A stretch of 64,000 bases of DNA from Paenibacillus pedocola (GCF_031599675.1 NZ_CP134223.1:2046001-2110000); one strand, 5' to 3'. Positions 55,561 through 64,000 are shown, numbered from the stretch's first letter. The notes: a model not told the origin generated them from the letters alone. Numbers and translations are program-made.

Positions 55561-55583
55561 GAAACGTATGTTTGGGTGGAGAC
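55561..55583 (+). repeat. Right end of the island
   Basis: Last foreign bases before host coding sequence resumes. They include GGTGGAGAC at 55575-55583, inverse of GTCTCTACC at the left end with one mismatch, and the 23-bp unit also found at 52948. Confidence 0.75.
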
Positions 55584-55587
55584 CAGT

Positions 55588-56277
55588 GATAACCGGATAG
55601 ATGCGCCGCTGGAGCTGATTCCGCAGTTTGATCTGGTCAAGGAAGTAGTGGCCGAGCTGGGTGTACCGAATATCGGGCTTGTGGGCTATGAGGCGGATGA
55701 CTGCATCGGCACACTGGCTGCCTGCTACGGCGGGGAGTCTGAGGTTTACATCCTCACCGGTGATCACGATATGCTGCAGCTGGTCAATGACAACGTCAAG
55801 GTCGTCATTATGAAAAAAGGCCGTTCCAACTATAAGGTGTACGATCCGGCGGAGCTGCTGGAGGAAAAAGGACTTACGCCCAGACAGGTCATTGACCTGA
55901 AGGGCTTCATGGGCGATACGAGCGACAATTATCCTGGCGTAAAAGGCATCGGCGAGAAGACAGCGCTGAAGCTGCTGACCGAATACGGCACCGTCGAAGG
56001 TGTAATTGAGAATCTGCATCTGCTGCCGAAGGGGGTACGCTCTAAGATTGAGGCAGATCTGGACATGCTGCATTTGTCGAGGGAGCTGGCTGAAATCCGC
56101 TGTGATGTGCCGGTTGTCTGCACCCTGGCTGAATGTATGTGGGAGCTGCAGCGTGAGACGGCGGCGCGCAAATTTCAGGAGCTGGAGTTCGGCAGCCTTA
56201 TGCATCTGATCGGTGAGATGGGCGATGTGCGTGATGAGCGGGGCATCGTGCAGATTGAACTAGGGGATTTGGGTTAA
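55588..56277 (+). pseudogene. ypcP: YpcP-type 5'-3' exonuclease, C-terminal part (split by island)
   Basis: Continues the host gene interrupted at 21521: NRIDAPLELIPQFDLVKEVV, GYEADDCIGTL, YILTGDHDMLQL and the helix-3-turn-helix DTSDNYPGVKGIGEKTAL, to the stop at 56275-56277. Codon use is GC-rich as in the backbone. The sequence itself is undamaged, which suggests a recent insertion. It has an ATG at 55576 inside the border but no ribosome binding site, and without the first 82 residues it should not be active. Confidence 0.95.
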
Positions 56278-56343
56278 CGCTAAGGATGCCGGCCATAAAG
56301 CTTGCCGGAATCAGGCATGTCAGTCCCATAATATTGTTCTGAC

Positions 56344-56389
56344 AAAAAAAGCGCTTTTGGACCGTTTAGGGTCCAAAAGCGCTTTTTTA
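56344..56389. terminator. Bidirectional terminator
   Basis: AAAAAAGCGCTTTTGGACC and GGTCCAAAAGCGCTTTTTT pair around a short loop, with A- and T-runs on either side. It serves the exonuclease operon and the convergent deformylase gene. Confidence 0.9.
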
Positions 56390-56444
56390 TTGTGGAGGAC
56401 AGATACAAGCTATCGGTTAGCACACCAATAACAGCATACCAGAC

Positions 56445-56855
56445 TCAAATTATGATCCCCTCGCAGTGATCGACCTCATGCTGAATGATCTGCGCGGTCA
56501 TGCCGGTGAAAACCTGTTTCTGATGCTTGAAGTTACGGTCTAAGAACTCTATCTCAATGCTCTGGTAACGGATAGTCTGCCGTACGCCTTCCAGTGAGAG
56601 GCAACCTTCCTCTGCTTCATAGGGCCCGGTACGCTTGGTGATGACCGGATTGATCATGGGTATGTTCATTGGCCCGACGCTGAACACAATGATGCGCTTA
56701 TTAACACCGATCATGTTGGCCGCCATACCGACACACCGGTCTGCATTTGCCCGGAGCGTATCCAGAAGGTCATCTACCACCTGCACATCCTCCCTGGTTG
56801 CCGGAGCGGACCGCTGGCTTAACATTATCTTATCTTTACAAATAGGTCTGATCAT
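56445..56855 (-). CDS. def: Peptide deformylase
   Basis: About 136 residues from ATG 56855, the in-frame Met with the best spacing to GGAGAG; starts at 56858 and 56867 are also possible. Motif 1 is GMAANMIG, a variant of GxGLAAxQxG, motif 2 is EEGCLS with the metal-binding Cys, and motif 3 is QHEVDHCEG with the HExxH-type metal site. It removes the formyl group from new proteins. It is short and lacks a C-terminal extension, as in PDF-like second copies of Firmicutes, so it may not be the main enzyme. Confidence 0.88.
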   Translation of the reverse strand: MIRPICKDKIMLSQRSAPATREDVQVVDDLLDTLRANADRCVGMAANMIGVNKRIIVFSVGPMNIPMINPVITKRTGPYEAEEGCLSLEGVRQTIRYQSIEIEFLDRNFKHQKQVFTGMTAQIIQHEVDHCEGIII

Positions 56856-57107
56856 CATACTCTCCATATCTGCTTTATTTTGTTGTTAGCTGTCCCTGCC
56901 ATAATATCATCTGATATTAGTCAGGACAATGAAATTAATCTTTCCGATATACTTGGGAGATGCGAACTTCACCGTTTCCCGGGCCCATGCATAACGTTCA
57001 GAGTGCTTAATATAAAGATTGACGGATACGAAGAATCCTGATTATAATATTAATATAACTGTTAAGTGATTAATATATTTATTAACTTTTAGAGGAGCGA
57101 TTACTAC

Positions 57108-58604
57108 ATGGCTAACCGTATGGTACTGAACACGGACATCCGCAAAGGAACCATTAACCGCAACATCTACGGACATTTCGCTGAACATCTGGGACGCTGT
57201 ATCTATGAAGGCATCTGGGTGGGCGAAGATTCGCCGATTGCCAATACAAAGGGTATCCGCAACGATGTTGTGGAAGCGCTTAAGGAAATCAAGATTCCGG
57301 TGCTGCGCTGGCCGGGCGGCTGCTTTGCGGATGAATACCACTGGAAGGACGGCATCGGTCCGCGCGAAGGCCGCAAACGGATGATCAATACACACTGGGG
57401 CGGCACAGTGGAGAATAACCATTTTGGCACCCATGAATTTATGGAATTATGCGCCATGCTGGAATGTGAACCTTACATTAACGGCAATGTAGGCAGTGGA
57501 ACCGTTCAGGAAATGTCCGAATGGGTGGAATATTTGACGTTTAACGGAGTTTCACCGATGGCTGAGCTGCGCCAGGAGAACGGACGCGAGGAGCCTTGGA
57601 GTGTGACTTATTTTGGCGTGGGGAATGAGAACTGGGGCTGCGGCGGAAACATGCGTCCAGAATATTACGCCGATCTGTACCGCCGTTACCAGACGTATGT
57701 CCGCAATTATGGCGACAATAAGATTCACCGTATCGCCTGCGGTGCGAATGCAGATGACTATAACTGGACAGAAGTGCTCATGCGTGAAGCCACCCGGTTC
57801 ATGGATTCGATCACACTGCATTATTACACGCTGCCAACAGGGGAATGGCATAACAAAGGCGCGGCTACCGGTTTTGAGACCAAGGAATGGTTCTCTACGC
57901 TGGAGAAGGCATTGCACATGGATGAGCTGGTTACCCGTCACAGTGTCATTATGGATAAATATGATCCGGAGAAGCGCGTTGGCCTGATCGTCGATGAATG
58001 GGGAACCTGGTATGATGTTGAGCCGGGAACCAATCCGGGCTTCCTCTATCAGCAGAACTCCATCCGCGATGCGCTGGTTGCGGGCTTGACTCTGAACATT
58101 TTCCACAAGCACAGTGACCGGGTGCGGATGGCTAACATTGCCCAGACGATCAACGTGCTGCAGGCTGTAATTCTTACCGAAGGGGAGAAAATGATTCTGA
58201 CGCCTACCTACCATGTTTTCAACATGTTTAAGGTGCATCAGGATGCAGAGCTGCTGGATTTGGCGCTGGAGAGCGGAACCTACAGCTTCGAAGGACGCGA
58301 AATTCCGGAGGTGTCGGCATCGGCTTCTATTACCGCAGAAGGCGTGATTCATATCAGCTTGTGCAACCTGAACCATGCAGCAGCAGCTAAGCTTCCGCTG
58401 GAGCTGCGCGGACTTGCCGGGCAGGCGGCAGAAGTGACCGGAACGACGCTTGCCGGAACGGCGATCGATGCCCATAATACCTTCAGTGAGCCGGAAGCAG
58501 TAGCTCCACAGCCGTTTACCGCCTTCCAGCTGGAAGACGGCGTCCTCAGCCTGGAGCTGCCTCCGATGTCGGTTACCGTACTGGAAATTAAGACGAAGGC
58601 TTAA
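57108..58604 (+). CDS. abfA: GH51 alpha-L-arabinofuranosidase
   Basis: 498 residues behind AGAGGAGCG. The family start [20 protein letters not shown] is followed by [15 protein letters not shown]. The acid/base Glu is in GNENWG (near 174) and the nucleophile Glu in [13 protein letters not shown] (near 297). The C-terminal beta domain ends [11 protein letters not shown]. There is no signal peptide, so it works inside the cell on arabino-oligosaccharides taken up from plant material. Length and motifs are normal. The ArsR-type regulator further downstream may control it. Confidence 0.95.
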   Translation: MANRMVLNTDIRKGTINRNIYGHFAEHLGRCIYEGIWVGEDSPIANTKGIRNDVVEALKEIKIPVLRWPGGCFADEYHWKDGIGPREGRKRMINTHWGGTVENNHFGTHEFMELCAMLECEPYINGNVGSGTVQEMSEWVEYLTFNGVSPMAELRQENGREEPWSVTYFGVGNENWGCGGNMRPEYYADLYRRYQTYVRNYGDNKIHRIACGANADDYNWTEVLMREATRFMDSITLHYYTLPTGEWHNKGAATGFETKEWFSTLEKALHMDELVTRHSVIMDKYDPEKRVGLIVDEWGTWYDVEPGTNPGFLYQQNSIRDALVAGLTLNIFHKHSDRVRMANIAQTINVLQAVILTEGEKMILTPTYHVFNMFKVHQDAELLDLALESGTYSFEGREIPEVSASASITAEGVIHISLCNLNHAAAAKLPLELRGLAGQAAEVTGTTLAGTAIDAHNTFSEPEAVAPQPFTAFQLEDGVLSLELPPMSVTVLEIKTKA

Positions 58605-58618
58605 GGCGGAGATCTAAG

Positions 58619-58894
58619 ATGAGTACAACAACTGCCTGCAAAGGCTGCCGGGATGATTACAAAGTGACAGAGGCACAGATTGCCCGGATTTTGGCTTCCT
58701 CCATGTTCACGCCCGACAATACTGCGCCGGAAGAAGTATACGCGGCCCGCTTCGCTCTGTGCTCTGCGTGTCCCAAGCTTCAAGACGGCGTGACCTGTAC
58801 CGCCTGCGGCTGTATTATTCCGGTTGTCGCCCGGCTTAAAGCTCGCGGCTGCCCGTTGCCGGGAGGCGGGCTGTGGCAGCCTGTCGTTGATTAA
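58619..58894 (+). CDS. DUF6171 cysteine-rich protein
   Basis: 91 residues, GGCGGAG upstream, starting 14 bp after the arabinofuranosidase. It has CKGCRDDY at the N-terminus and CSACPKLQDGVTCTACGC in the middle, followed by KARGCPLP near the end. Eight cysteines in pairs suggest a zinc- or Fe-S-binding protein. The family is common in Paenibacillus and its function is unknown. Co-transcription with abfA looks likely. Confidence 0.75.
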   Translation: MSTTTACKGCRDDYKVTEAQIARILASSMFTPDNTAPEEVYAARFALCSACPKLQDGVTCTACGCIIPVVARLKARGCPLPGGGLWQPVVD

Positions 58895-58970
58895 ACCGCT
58901 TGGATGAAGCCACGCGATGAATAAGCTTAACCTGTGCATAAGGATTTTCCGCTGCACGAGGGCATAATAG

Positions 58971-59022
58971 AACAGCGGCAGTCATGGACGATTGAAAATG
59001 TCCTTGGCTGCCGCTGTTTCTT
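58971..59022. terminator. Bidirectional terminator
   Basis: AACAGCGGCAGTCATGGAC at 58971-58989 pairs with GTCCTTGGCTGCCGCTGTTT at 59000-59019 with a small bulge. It separates the abfA operon from the convergent regulator gene. Confidence 0.8.
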
Positions 59023-59028
59023 TGTGCA

Positions 59029-59970
59029 TTATTCGGCTGCTTCAGCCGGCTCTGCGGGGCTGGCGCTGTCGGTATAGAATAGCTCAACGACGAGATCGTC
59101 GTTGTAATTGCCGAATCCCTTACCGAACAGGGTGAGGCCGCCGATATGTTCAGCGTCTTCATCTACCGAGAGACGGAAGGTCCACTGCTTGTCCCTGATA
59201 CCGACATGCTCAAGCGTAATGTCAGATAGCTTAAGGCCGTCCATGAATGTTCCTTTTGGTGTAACGCGCAGCTGCTTGAGCAGGCCGTATTGGTTGGTAT
59301 AAGCAGGCCACCATAAGGGTGTGTATTTGCCCAGGCGGTCCCCGTAGTCACCCGGACTTGTCCAATAACCCAGCTTATGGCCATTCAGGGTGAAGGCGAT
59401 GTCTGACGGCCAATTGTTATTGGTTGAAGGCGCTTCGGAGGCAATCTCCATCGTAATGACGAGCTCCTCCGGCTGCTGGCTGGTTAACAGGAAGTTCGGG
59501 ATTTTGTATTCGACATATCCTTTTCCAAACCAGAGAATACCGGCATTAACCCTTTCCATATCCCAGAAATAACGCGGGTCGTCGAAGTTGCCGATCACCT
59601 GCTCCGTAGTGGCCAGCCCGCAGGTGGGTTCGATCTGAAAATCGGAGTAGTGGCCGACAGGGATCTCCTTGCGGTAAGCCTTGCGTTCGGCCTTGGCCTG
59701 TGCAGGGAAGATGATTTCTACATTCTCGGCAGCAAGTGAACAGATCTTCTGTAAACCGCTTCGTCCGGGAGCCATGTGGGTGCGGATTAGCCCGGCAGCC
59801 TCCAGTTTGCGCACATGCATCGTCATAATCGCGCTGCTGAGATTGACTGCTCCAGCCAGCTCCTTGACGTTCATGGGTTGAACAGCAAGCAACCGGAGCA
59901 TATGAAGGCGTACGCTACTGGATAATGCTTCGTACACCGGTAAAGAGTCTTCGGTGAGATCTAGTTTCAT
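59029..59970 (-). CDS. ArsR-type transcriptional regulator with large C-terminal domain
   Basis: 313 residues from ATG 59970, with CGGAGG 7 bp upstream; the frame is open to 59988. An N-terminal winged helix (EALSSSVRLHMLRLLAV, VKELAGAVNLSSAIMTMHVR) is followed by about 200 residues forming a beta-rich domain that may bind a sugar ligand (WWPAYTNQYGLLKQL). No metal-binding cysteine pair is seen. Such regulators often sit next to glycosidase genes, so control of abfA is a reasonable inference. Confidence 0.85.
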   Translation of the reverse strand: MKLDLTEDSLPVYEALSSSVRLHMLRLLAVQPMNVKELAGAVNLSSAIMTMHVRKLEAAGLIRTHMAPGRSGLQKICSLAAENVEIIFPAQAKAERKAYRKEIPVGHYSDFQIEPTCGLATTEQVIGNFDDPRYFWDMERVNAGILWFGKGYVEYKIPNFLLTSQQPEELVITMEIASEAPSTNNNWPSDIAFTLNGHKLGYWTSPGDYGDRLGKYTPLWWPAYTNQYGLLKQLRVTPKGTFMDGLKLSDITLEHVGIRDKQWTFRLSVDEDAEHIGGLTLFGKGFGNYNDDLVVELFYTDSASPAEPAEAAE

Positions 59971-60117
59971 GGAGAACCTCCGGTTCATGTTATATAGTTA
60001 ATAATTATATTATTTAAATGTCTTCGGTACAAGTTAAAAGGCAAGAATGGCGCTTCACTTTTATCACAGACAAGGTCTGGCGGGGGCCTCTATAATGGAT
60101 TGAATAAATTAGCGAAG

Positions 60118-60283
60118 AAACAAGGTGCCCTTGTCAGGCAAGGGGTAACAGGGAATCGGGTGAAACTCCCGAGCGGTCCCGCCACTGTAAGAAAGAGCTG
60201 AACTTCTGGATGTCACTCGGCCAGGCTGCCGGGGAAGACGAAGATTTGGCGTTTGTATTTCGAGCCAGGAGACCTACCTTGTT
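60118..60283 (+). ncRNA. Cobalamin (B12) riboswitch
   Basis: The class hallmarks are all present in order: GGTGCCC at the start, GGGAATCGGGTGAAACTCCC, GCGGTCCCGCCACTGTAA (the B12 box region), and the closing GCCAGGAGACCTACCT near 60263. A TATAAT at 60091-60096 may be its -10 box. It precedes cobalamin biosynthesis genes and a hairpin terminator at about 60482, so B12 binding should stop transcription. Confidence 0.95.
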
Positions 60284-60481
60284 GGCGCACACCACGACTC
60301 TACGCGGATAAGAGCGGTGTACGAACGGGTTAATGAAATAGAGGCCGGGCAGCTTCCGCGGACGGGATTCCTGAGATTTGCTGCGGGTTCAGCCGGGACA
60401 AGCTGCAGCATTGCATTCCTGTGAAGGTTCAGGGCTGTAGCAGACCGACATCCTCTCTTGCATAACTGATGACGTACATAG

Positions 60482-60516
60482 GACTCCCACCCCTAAGGGC
60501 CGGGAGTTTTTGTTAT
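60482..60516 (+). terminator. Riboswitch-controlled terminator
   Basis: ACTCCC and GGGAGT form the base of a hairpin with CCCC/GGGC pairing inside, followed by TTTTTGTT. It lies between the riboswitch and the first biosynthetic gene, so it is the likely expression platform. Confidence 0.75.
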
Positions 60517-60578
60517 TGACCAGAAAAATTGCGTTGGCGCATGTTCTGTCTGATCTACATATGAACGGGGGAAAAAGA

Positions 60579-63209
60579 ATGGAGAAACAAGGAAAGCTGC
60601 TGATTATCGGCTTTGGCCCCGGTGCCCTGCAACAGATTACAGGCCGAGCACTCGCTGCAATTGAGGAGAGCGAAGCGGTCATCGGCTACAACACTTATGT
60701 CGAGCTTATTAAGCCGCTGCTGAAGCATCAGGAAATTGTCGGCACAGGGATGACCGAAGAAGTCAGCCGGGCTCAGGAAGCGGTGCGCCGGGCGGAGGCG
60801 GGCCAGACGATAGCCGTCATCTCCAGCGGCGATGCCGGCGTGTACGGAATGGCCGGACTGGTCTATGAGGTGCTGATGGAACGCGGCTGGAACCGTACAG
60901 AGGGTGTGGAGGTTGAGGTAATCCCCGGAATATCGGCGATTCAGTCCTGCTCGTCCCTCCTCGGAGCGCCGATTATGCATGATTCGTGCACGATTAGCCT
61001 AAGCGACCATCTGACGCCATGGGAGAGCATTGCCGCGCGGGTTGATGCAGCGGGTGCTGCGGATTTTGTGATTGCCTTTTATAATCCGCGCAGCGGCAAA
61101 CGGACGCGCCAGATCGAGGAAGCGCGCAGTATTCTGCTCCGCTACCGTGATCCGGCCACGCCGGTTGGCATTGTCAAGAATGCCTACCGGGACCGCCAGC
61201 AGGTCATTGTAACGACGCTGCAGGCGATGCTGGAGCATGAAATCGGCATGCTCTCTACAGTCGTGGTAGGCAACTCTGCTACCACTGTGTATGACGGCCT
61301 GATGGTGACGCCGCGCGGTTATGAGCGCAAGTACAATCTTGGCGCGGAGACTCAGGCGCTGAAGCCGCATGAGCGGCTGCGGACCGCGGCTGAGCCCTGG
61401 TCGCTGGCGGCAGCAGCGCAGAGCACTTCCGGCAGCGGTGCGACCTGCAGCATAGCGGATAGCAGTGCCCCTTCTGTCCTGCAGAATATGCCCCGGGCGC
61501 ATGCTTCTGCCGTATTATCGGCAGTTGCATTTGAATCTGACGGACTTGAGGTTTCGCCGGGGCTTGGCAGCCGGAGATACAGCAGTGCCCAGCTGCGTCT
61601 GCTGGCAGAGCTTGCGGGCGATGACGGTCAGCTCGCGTCTTTAAAGGACGGAGATTTTCTCTTGCGCAGCAGTCACTGCGGGCCGGAGGAGATTGCGGAT
61701 AAACTGGCTGCTGCCGGGCTGAGCGTTAGCCGGCCGGGTGATTTTGTAAAAGTGAAAACCTGCGGGTTCTGTGAGCTCAAAAAAAATGAAGGTCTAGGAG
61801 CAGCTGTCCGCCTGCATGAGCGGCTTCATGGGCTGGCTGTCCCCCGCGGGCTCCAGATCAGTGTTGCCGGCTGCGGCATGGCCTGCAGCTCGGCGGTGCT
61901 GGAGGATATCGGCGTCGTGTACTCCAGAGGCAGCTATGAGCTTTACCTCGGAGGGAAGAAGACGGGCCGGGGGGCACATGCAGGCAGCCTGGTTCGTGAA
62001 GGCATGGACGAGGATGAAGCCGTTGCCGCGGTAACCGCTGTTGTTGAGCAATACCGGAATAAGGGGAAGGCAAACGAGCGGTTTTTTGCCTTTTTTGAGT
62101 CGATAGGCACTGTGGAGAGCGGAGTATGGGTAACTGGGCAAGCGAATAACACAAGCTGGAGCGGAGAGAAGAACAGGATGACCCGAAAAACAATACTGCT
62201 TGTAGGCCATGGCAGCCGGATTGAAGAGGGCAATGAGGAATTGCGGAATTTTACAGCCCAGCTTGCTGCCCGTAAGCCTGAGCTGAACATTGAGACCTGC
62301 TTCATCGAATTGGCTTCTCCTTCGATTGCCGGAGGGATTGAACGAAGTGTAGCCGGTGGTGCCGGGGTGGTGTATGTTGTGCCGATTATTTTATTTGCGG
62401 CAGGACATTCCAAGCTGGATATCCCCCTGGCGATTGACCAGGCCAAAAAGAAGTATCCCGCAGTGGAGTTTATCTACGGTCGTCCGGTTGGTGTGCAGGA
62501 GAGAGCGGTGGACATATTGCTGGACCGGATCACGGAGGCTGTGCCTCTAGGAATGCGGGATAAACCTGAGAGAGAGCCGGTAGCTGCCGAGGATACCATC
62601 GTGCTGGTCATGGGCCGCGGGGGCAGCGATCCCGATGCGAACAGTGACTTCTACAAGCTGGCAAGGCTGCTGTGGGAACACACTGCTTATAAAAGCGTTG
62701 AGAGCTGCTTTATCGCCATTGCCCGGCCATCGCTGAACGAGGGCCTGGAACGCTGTCTGGCACTGGGTGCGCGTAAAATTGTAGTGCTGCCGTATCTGCT
62801 CTTCACCGGAGTGCTGATGAAGCAGTTTACAGAGAGGGTCGCAGAGTTTGCCGCAGCGCATCCGGAGGTCGAGGTGGAGATCGGCAGCTATATCGGCAAT
62901 CATCCGCTGCTGGCGGATATGCTCGCAGAGCGTATTGAGGAGACGCTGGAAGGCAAGTCCTTCGCCAACTGCGATAACTGCAGATACAGGGATGCAGCAG
63001 GTTTGCATCACCACCACCATCATCACCATCATGGTGAAGAAGGACACGGGCATGACCATGGACATGGACACAACCACGAGCCTCATCATGGTGATGAACA
63101 TGAACCGCATCATGGTCACAATCATCATCACGGGCATTCCCATGCACATGATCATGGACATGATGATTCTGTTCCAGCGGCTGCTGCGGGCAGCCCGAAG
63201 GAGCTGTAG
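60579..63209 (+). CDS. cbiH: Fused CbiH (C17-methyltransferase) / Fe-S reductase-like / CbiX chelatase
   Basis: 876 residues from ATG 60579 behind CGGGGGAA. Residues 1-255 are the precorrin/cobalt-factor-III C17-methyltransferase (IIGFGPGALQQITGRAL, SSGDAGVYGMAGL, FYNPRSGKR). A linker follows, then a nitrite/sulfite-reductase-like Fe-S domain (KTCGFCELKKNEG and AGCGMACSS), as in CbiH60 of Bacillus megaterium. From about residue 534 comes a two-repeat CbiX sirohydrochlorin cobaltochelatase (ILLVGHGSRIEEGN, VLVMGRGGSDPDANSDF), then CDNC, and a tail of nearly all His with Gly, Asp and Glu. The frame is unbroken. An internal ATG at 62178 could give free CbiX. Confidence 0.92.
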   Translation: MEKQGKLLIIGFGPGALQQITGRALAAIEESEAVIGYNTYVELIKPLLKHQEIVGTGMTEEVSRAQEAVRRAEAGQTIAVISSGDAGVYGMAGLVYEVLMERGWNRTEGVEVEVIPGISAIQSCSSLLGAPIMHDSCTISLSDHLTPWESIAARVDAAGAADFVIAFYNPRSGKRTRQIEEARSILLRYRDPATPVGIVKNAYRDRQQVIVTTLQAMLEHEIGMLSTVVVGNSATTVYDGLMVTPRGYERKYNLGAETQALKPHERLRTAAEPWSLAAAAQSTSGSGATCSIADSSAPSVLQNMPRAHASAVLSAVAFESDGLEVSPGLGSRRYSSAQLRLLAELAGDDGQLASLKDGDFLLRSSHCGPEEIADKLAAAGLSVSRPGDFVKVKTCGFCELKKNEGLGAAVRLHERLHGLAVPRGLQISVAGCGMACSSAVLEDIGVVYSRGSYELYLGGKKTGRGAHAGSLVREGMDEDEAVAAVTAVVEQYRNKGKANERFFAFFESIGTVESGVWVTGQANNTSWSGEKNRMTRKTILLVGHGSRIEEGNEELRNFTAQLAARKPELNIETCFIELASPSIAGGIERSVAGGAGVVYVVPIILFAAGHSKLDIPLAIDQAKKKYPAVEFIYGRPVGVQERAVDILLDRITEAVPLGMRDKPEREPVAAEDTIVLVMGRGGSDPDANSDFYKLARLLWEHTAYKSVESCFIAIARPSLNEGLERCLALGARKIVVLPYLLFTGVLMKQFTERVAEFAAAHPEVEVEIGSYIGNHPLLADMLAERIEETLEGKSFANCDNCRYRDAAGLHHHHHHHHHGEEGHGHDHGHGHNHEPHHGDEHEPHHGHNHHHGHSHAHDHGHDDSVPAAAAGSPKEL

Positions 63210-63213
63210 CACG

Positions 63214-64000
63214 ATGATTCTGATGCTCTGCGGGACAGGCGACGCGCGGGAGCTGGCGCTGGACTTGTCACGCCGGGGGCTGTCCCTGCTGGCCTCGGTA
63301 GTGACTGCAAGCGCGGCGGAACGGCTGGAGGAGGCTGGAATCCGCACCAGGACCGGGCGGCTGGATATGCTGGGGATGATCACGCTTTTGCAGGAAGGTA
63401 ATTATCGCGCTGTGGTGGACGGCAGCCATCCCTTTGCGCTTGAAGCGCATGCCAACGCTATCCGGGCTGCTGCAGCGCTGGGACTGCCATACTACCGCTA
63501 TGAGCGGCGGAGTCTTGCGTTTGACAGTCATCCGAAGCTTATTCCTGTACATTCCTATGAGGAAGCCGCCCTTGCAGCGAAGGCGATAAAAGGCTCGGTG
63601 ATGCTGACGACCGGAGGCAAGACACTGGAGGTCTTTGCGCAGGTGCTGCTGGGTGATCCGGAAGTGCGTCTGACGGTCCGGCTGCTGCCCTGCCTGGAGA
63701 ATATAGAGAAATGCCTGAGACTGGGGGTTGAACAGCGGAATATCATTGCGCTTCAGGGGCCTTTTTCACGGAAAATGAATGAAGCCATGTTCCGGCATTA
63801 CGGTACACAGGTCATGATTACCAAGGAAAGCGGCGCACAGGGAGCTGTGGATGAGAAGCTGCGTACAGCGCTGGATATGGGATTGTATGTCATCCTCATC
63901 ACCCGGCCGCAGCTGTTGTTTGACGGGATTGGCGGGGTGTATGACTCCTTTGATGCGCTGGCAGAGTCGGTCCAGGCGGAGCTGGCGGAAAGGCCGGAGT
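63214..64000 (+). CDS. cbiJ: Precorrin-6A/cobalt-precorrin-6A reductase, 3' end outside window
   Basis: ATG 63214 lies 4 bp behind the fused gene, and the frame stays open to the end of the window, giving about 262 visible residues. The start MILMLCGTGDARELALDL is the NADPH-binding motif of CobK/CbiJ. The blocks DGSHPFALEAHANAI, YYRYERRS, MLTTGGKTLEVF and LQGPFSRKMNEAMF follow in the family order. It reduces the corrin ring precursor during B12 synthesis and belongs to the riboswitch-controlled operon. Confidence 0.92.
   Translation, partial: MILMLCGTGDARELALDLSRRGLSLLASVVTASAAERLEEAGIRTRTGRLDMLGMITLLQEGNYRAVVDGSHPFALEAHANAIRAAAALGLPYYRYERRSLAFDSHPKLIPVHSYEEAALAAKAIKGSVMLTTGGKTLEVFAQVLLGDPEVRLTVRLLPCLENIEKCLRLGVEQRNIIALQGPFSRKMNEAMFRHYGTQVMITKESGAQGAVDEKLRTALDMGLYVILITRPQLLFDGIGGVYDSFDALAESVQAELAERPE

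Larger units (their letters stand above)
21524..55583. mobile_element. Integrated defence island with three-recombinase module
   Basis: About 34 kb of AT-rich DNA between two halves of one host gene. The borders carry a short imperfect inverted repeat: GTCTCTACC at 21524-21532 and GGTGGAGAC at 55575-55583 (8 of 9 positions match as inverse complement). A second inverse match is TGAAGTAAT at 21539 with ATTACTTCA at 55543. The left end encodes three tyrosine recombinases and an accessory protein, in the style of Tn554 or RIT elements. No conjugation, replication or phage structural genes are seen. The cargo is anti-phage-like, and an intact copy of the disrupted gene is included. Confidence 0.9.

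Noticed and set aside
21524..55583. Island as prophage or conjugative element
   Set aside because: No capsid, portal, terminase, relaxase, type IV secretion or replication genes are visible; only recombinases and defence-type cargo.
62547..63383. Long minus-strand frames opposite the His-rich tail of the fused chelatase
   Set aside because: They mirror the repetitive CAT/CAC codons on the other strand; no ribosome binding site and no family.

Overview
The window looks like a chromosome segment of a Paenibacillus-type, spore-forming, low-GC Gram-positive bacterium. Spo0E-type phosphatase and CotF-like coat genes, strong GGAGG-type ribosome binding sites, frequent GTG/TTG starts, and MutS2, Spx/ArsC, YpcP and a CbiH/CbiX-type anaerobic B12 pathway all fit. 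The backbone is moderately GC-rich. A central block of about 34 kb (about 21524-55583) is strikingly AT-rich and clearly foreign.

Left backbone (1-21521): 3' part of mutS2, a DUF350 membrane protein, a 26-residue membrane peptide, a zinc-ribbon protein, an MFS transporter and a DcuS/CitA-type two-component pair. A convergent operon follows, made of a lipoprotein solute-binding protein overlapping a chemoreceptor. Next come a secreted fumarate/urocanate-reductase-like flavoprotein, a DadA-like oxidase, two coat proteins, a HipA-like kinase pseudogene with two in-frame stops, an Lrp/AsnC regulator with an aminotransferase, a Spo0E-like protein, a membrane protein, a methyltransferase, a PduO-type adenosyltransferase, an RluD-type pseudouridine synthase, an ArsC/Spx-like protein, and the first 82 codons of a YpcP-type 5'-3' exonuclease.

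Island (21524-55583): it splits the exonuclease gene at codon 82; the rest of the gene resumes at 55588. Its left end holds a promoter, a leader with a 29-bp hairpin, and an operon of three different tyrosine recombinases plus a small coiled-coil protein (Tn554/RIT-like logic). The second recombinase carries six tandem helix-turn-helix-like repeats. The cargo is almost entirely defence-like: a DUF4365 protein, a 2-deoxyribosyltransferase/TIR-like protein, a DUF4238 protein, an ABC-three-component (ABC-3C) operon, a Gabija-like OLD nuclease/UvrD helicase pair, a DGQHR protein with a frameshifted partner and a divergent XRE regulator, a PLD-like protein followed by an AAA ATPase, a Septu-like ATPase/HNH pair, and an HNH plus PD-(D/E)xK-like pair. 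Many of these cassettes end in their own hairpin terminator.

The most interesting observation is that the island carries a complete, AT-rich, diverged copy of the exonuclease gene it destroys (31464-32366). It therefore appears to pay back the host function it breaks. A near-perfect second copy of its right end (52948-52970) lies 2.6 kb inside the border, suggesting that the last cassette was added later.

Right backbone (55588-64000): the exonuclease 3' fragment, a peptide deformylase, a GH51 alpha-L-arabinofuranosidase, a DUF6171 protein, an ArsR-type regulator, and a cobalamin riboswitch controlling a fused CbiH/Fe-S/CbiX protein and precorrin-6A reductase (cut off by the window end).
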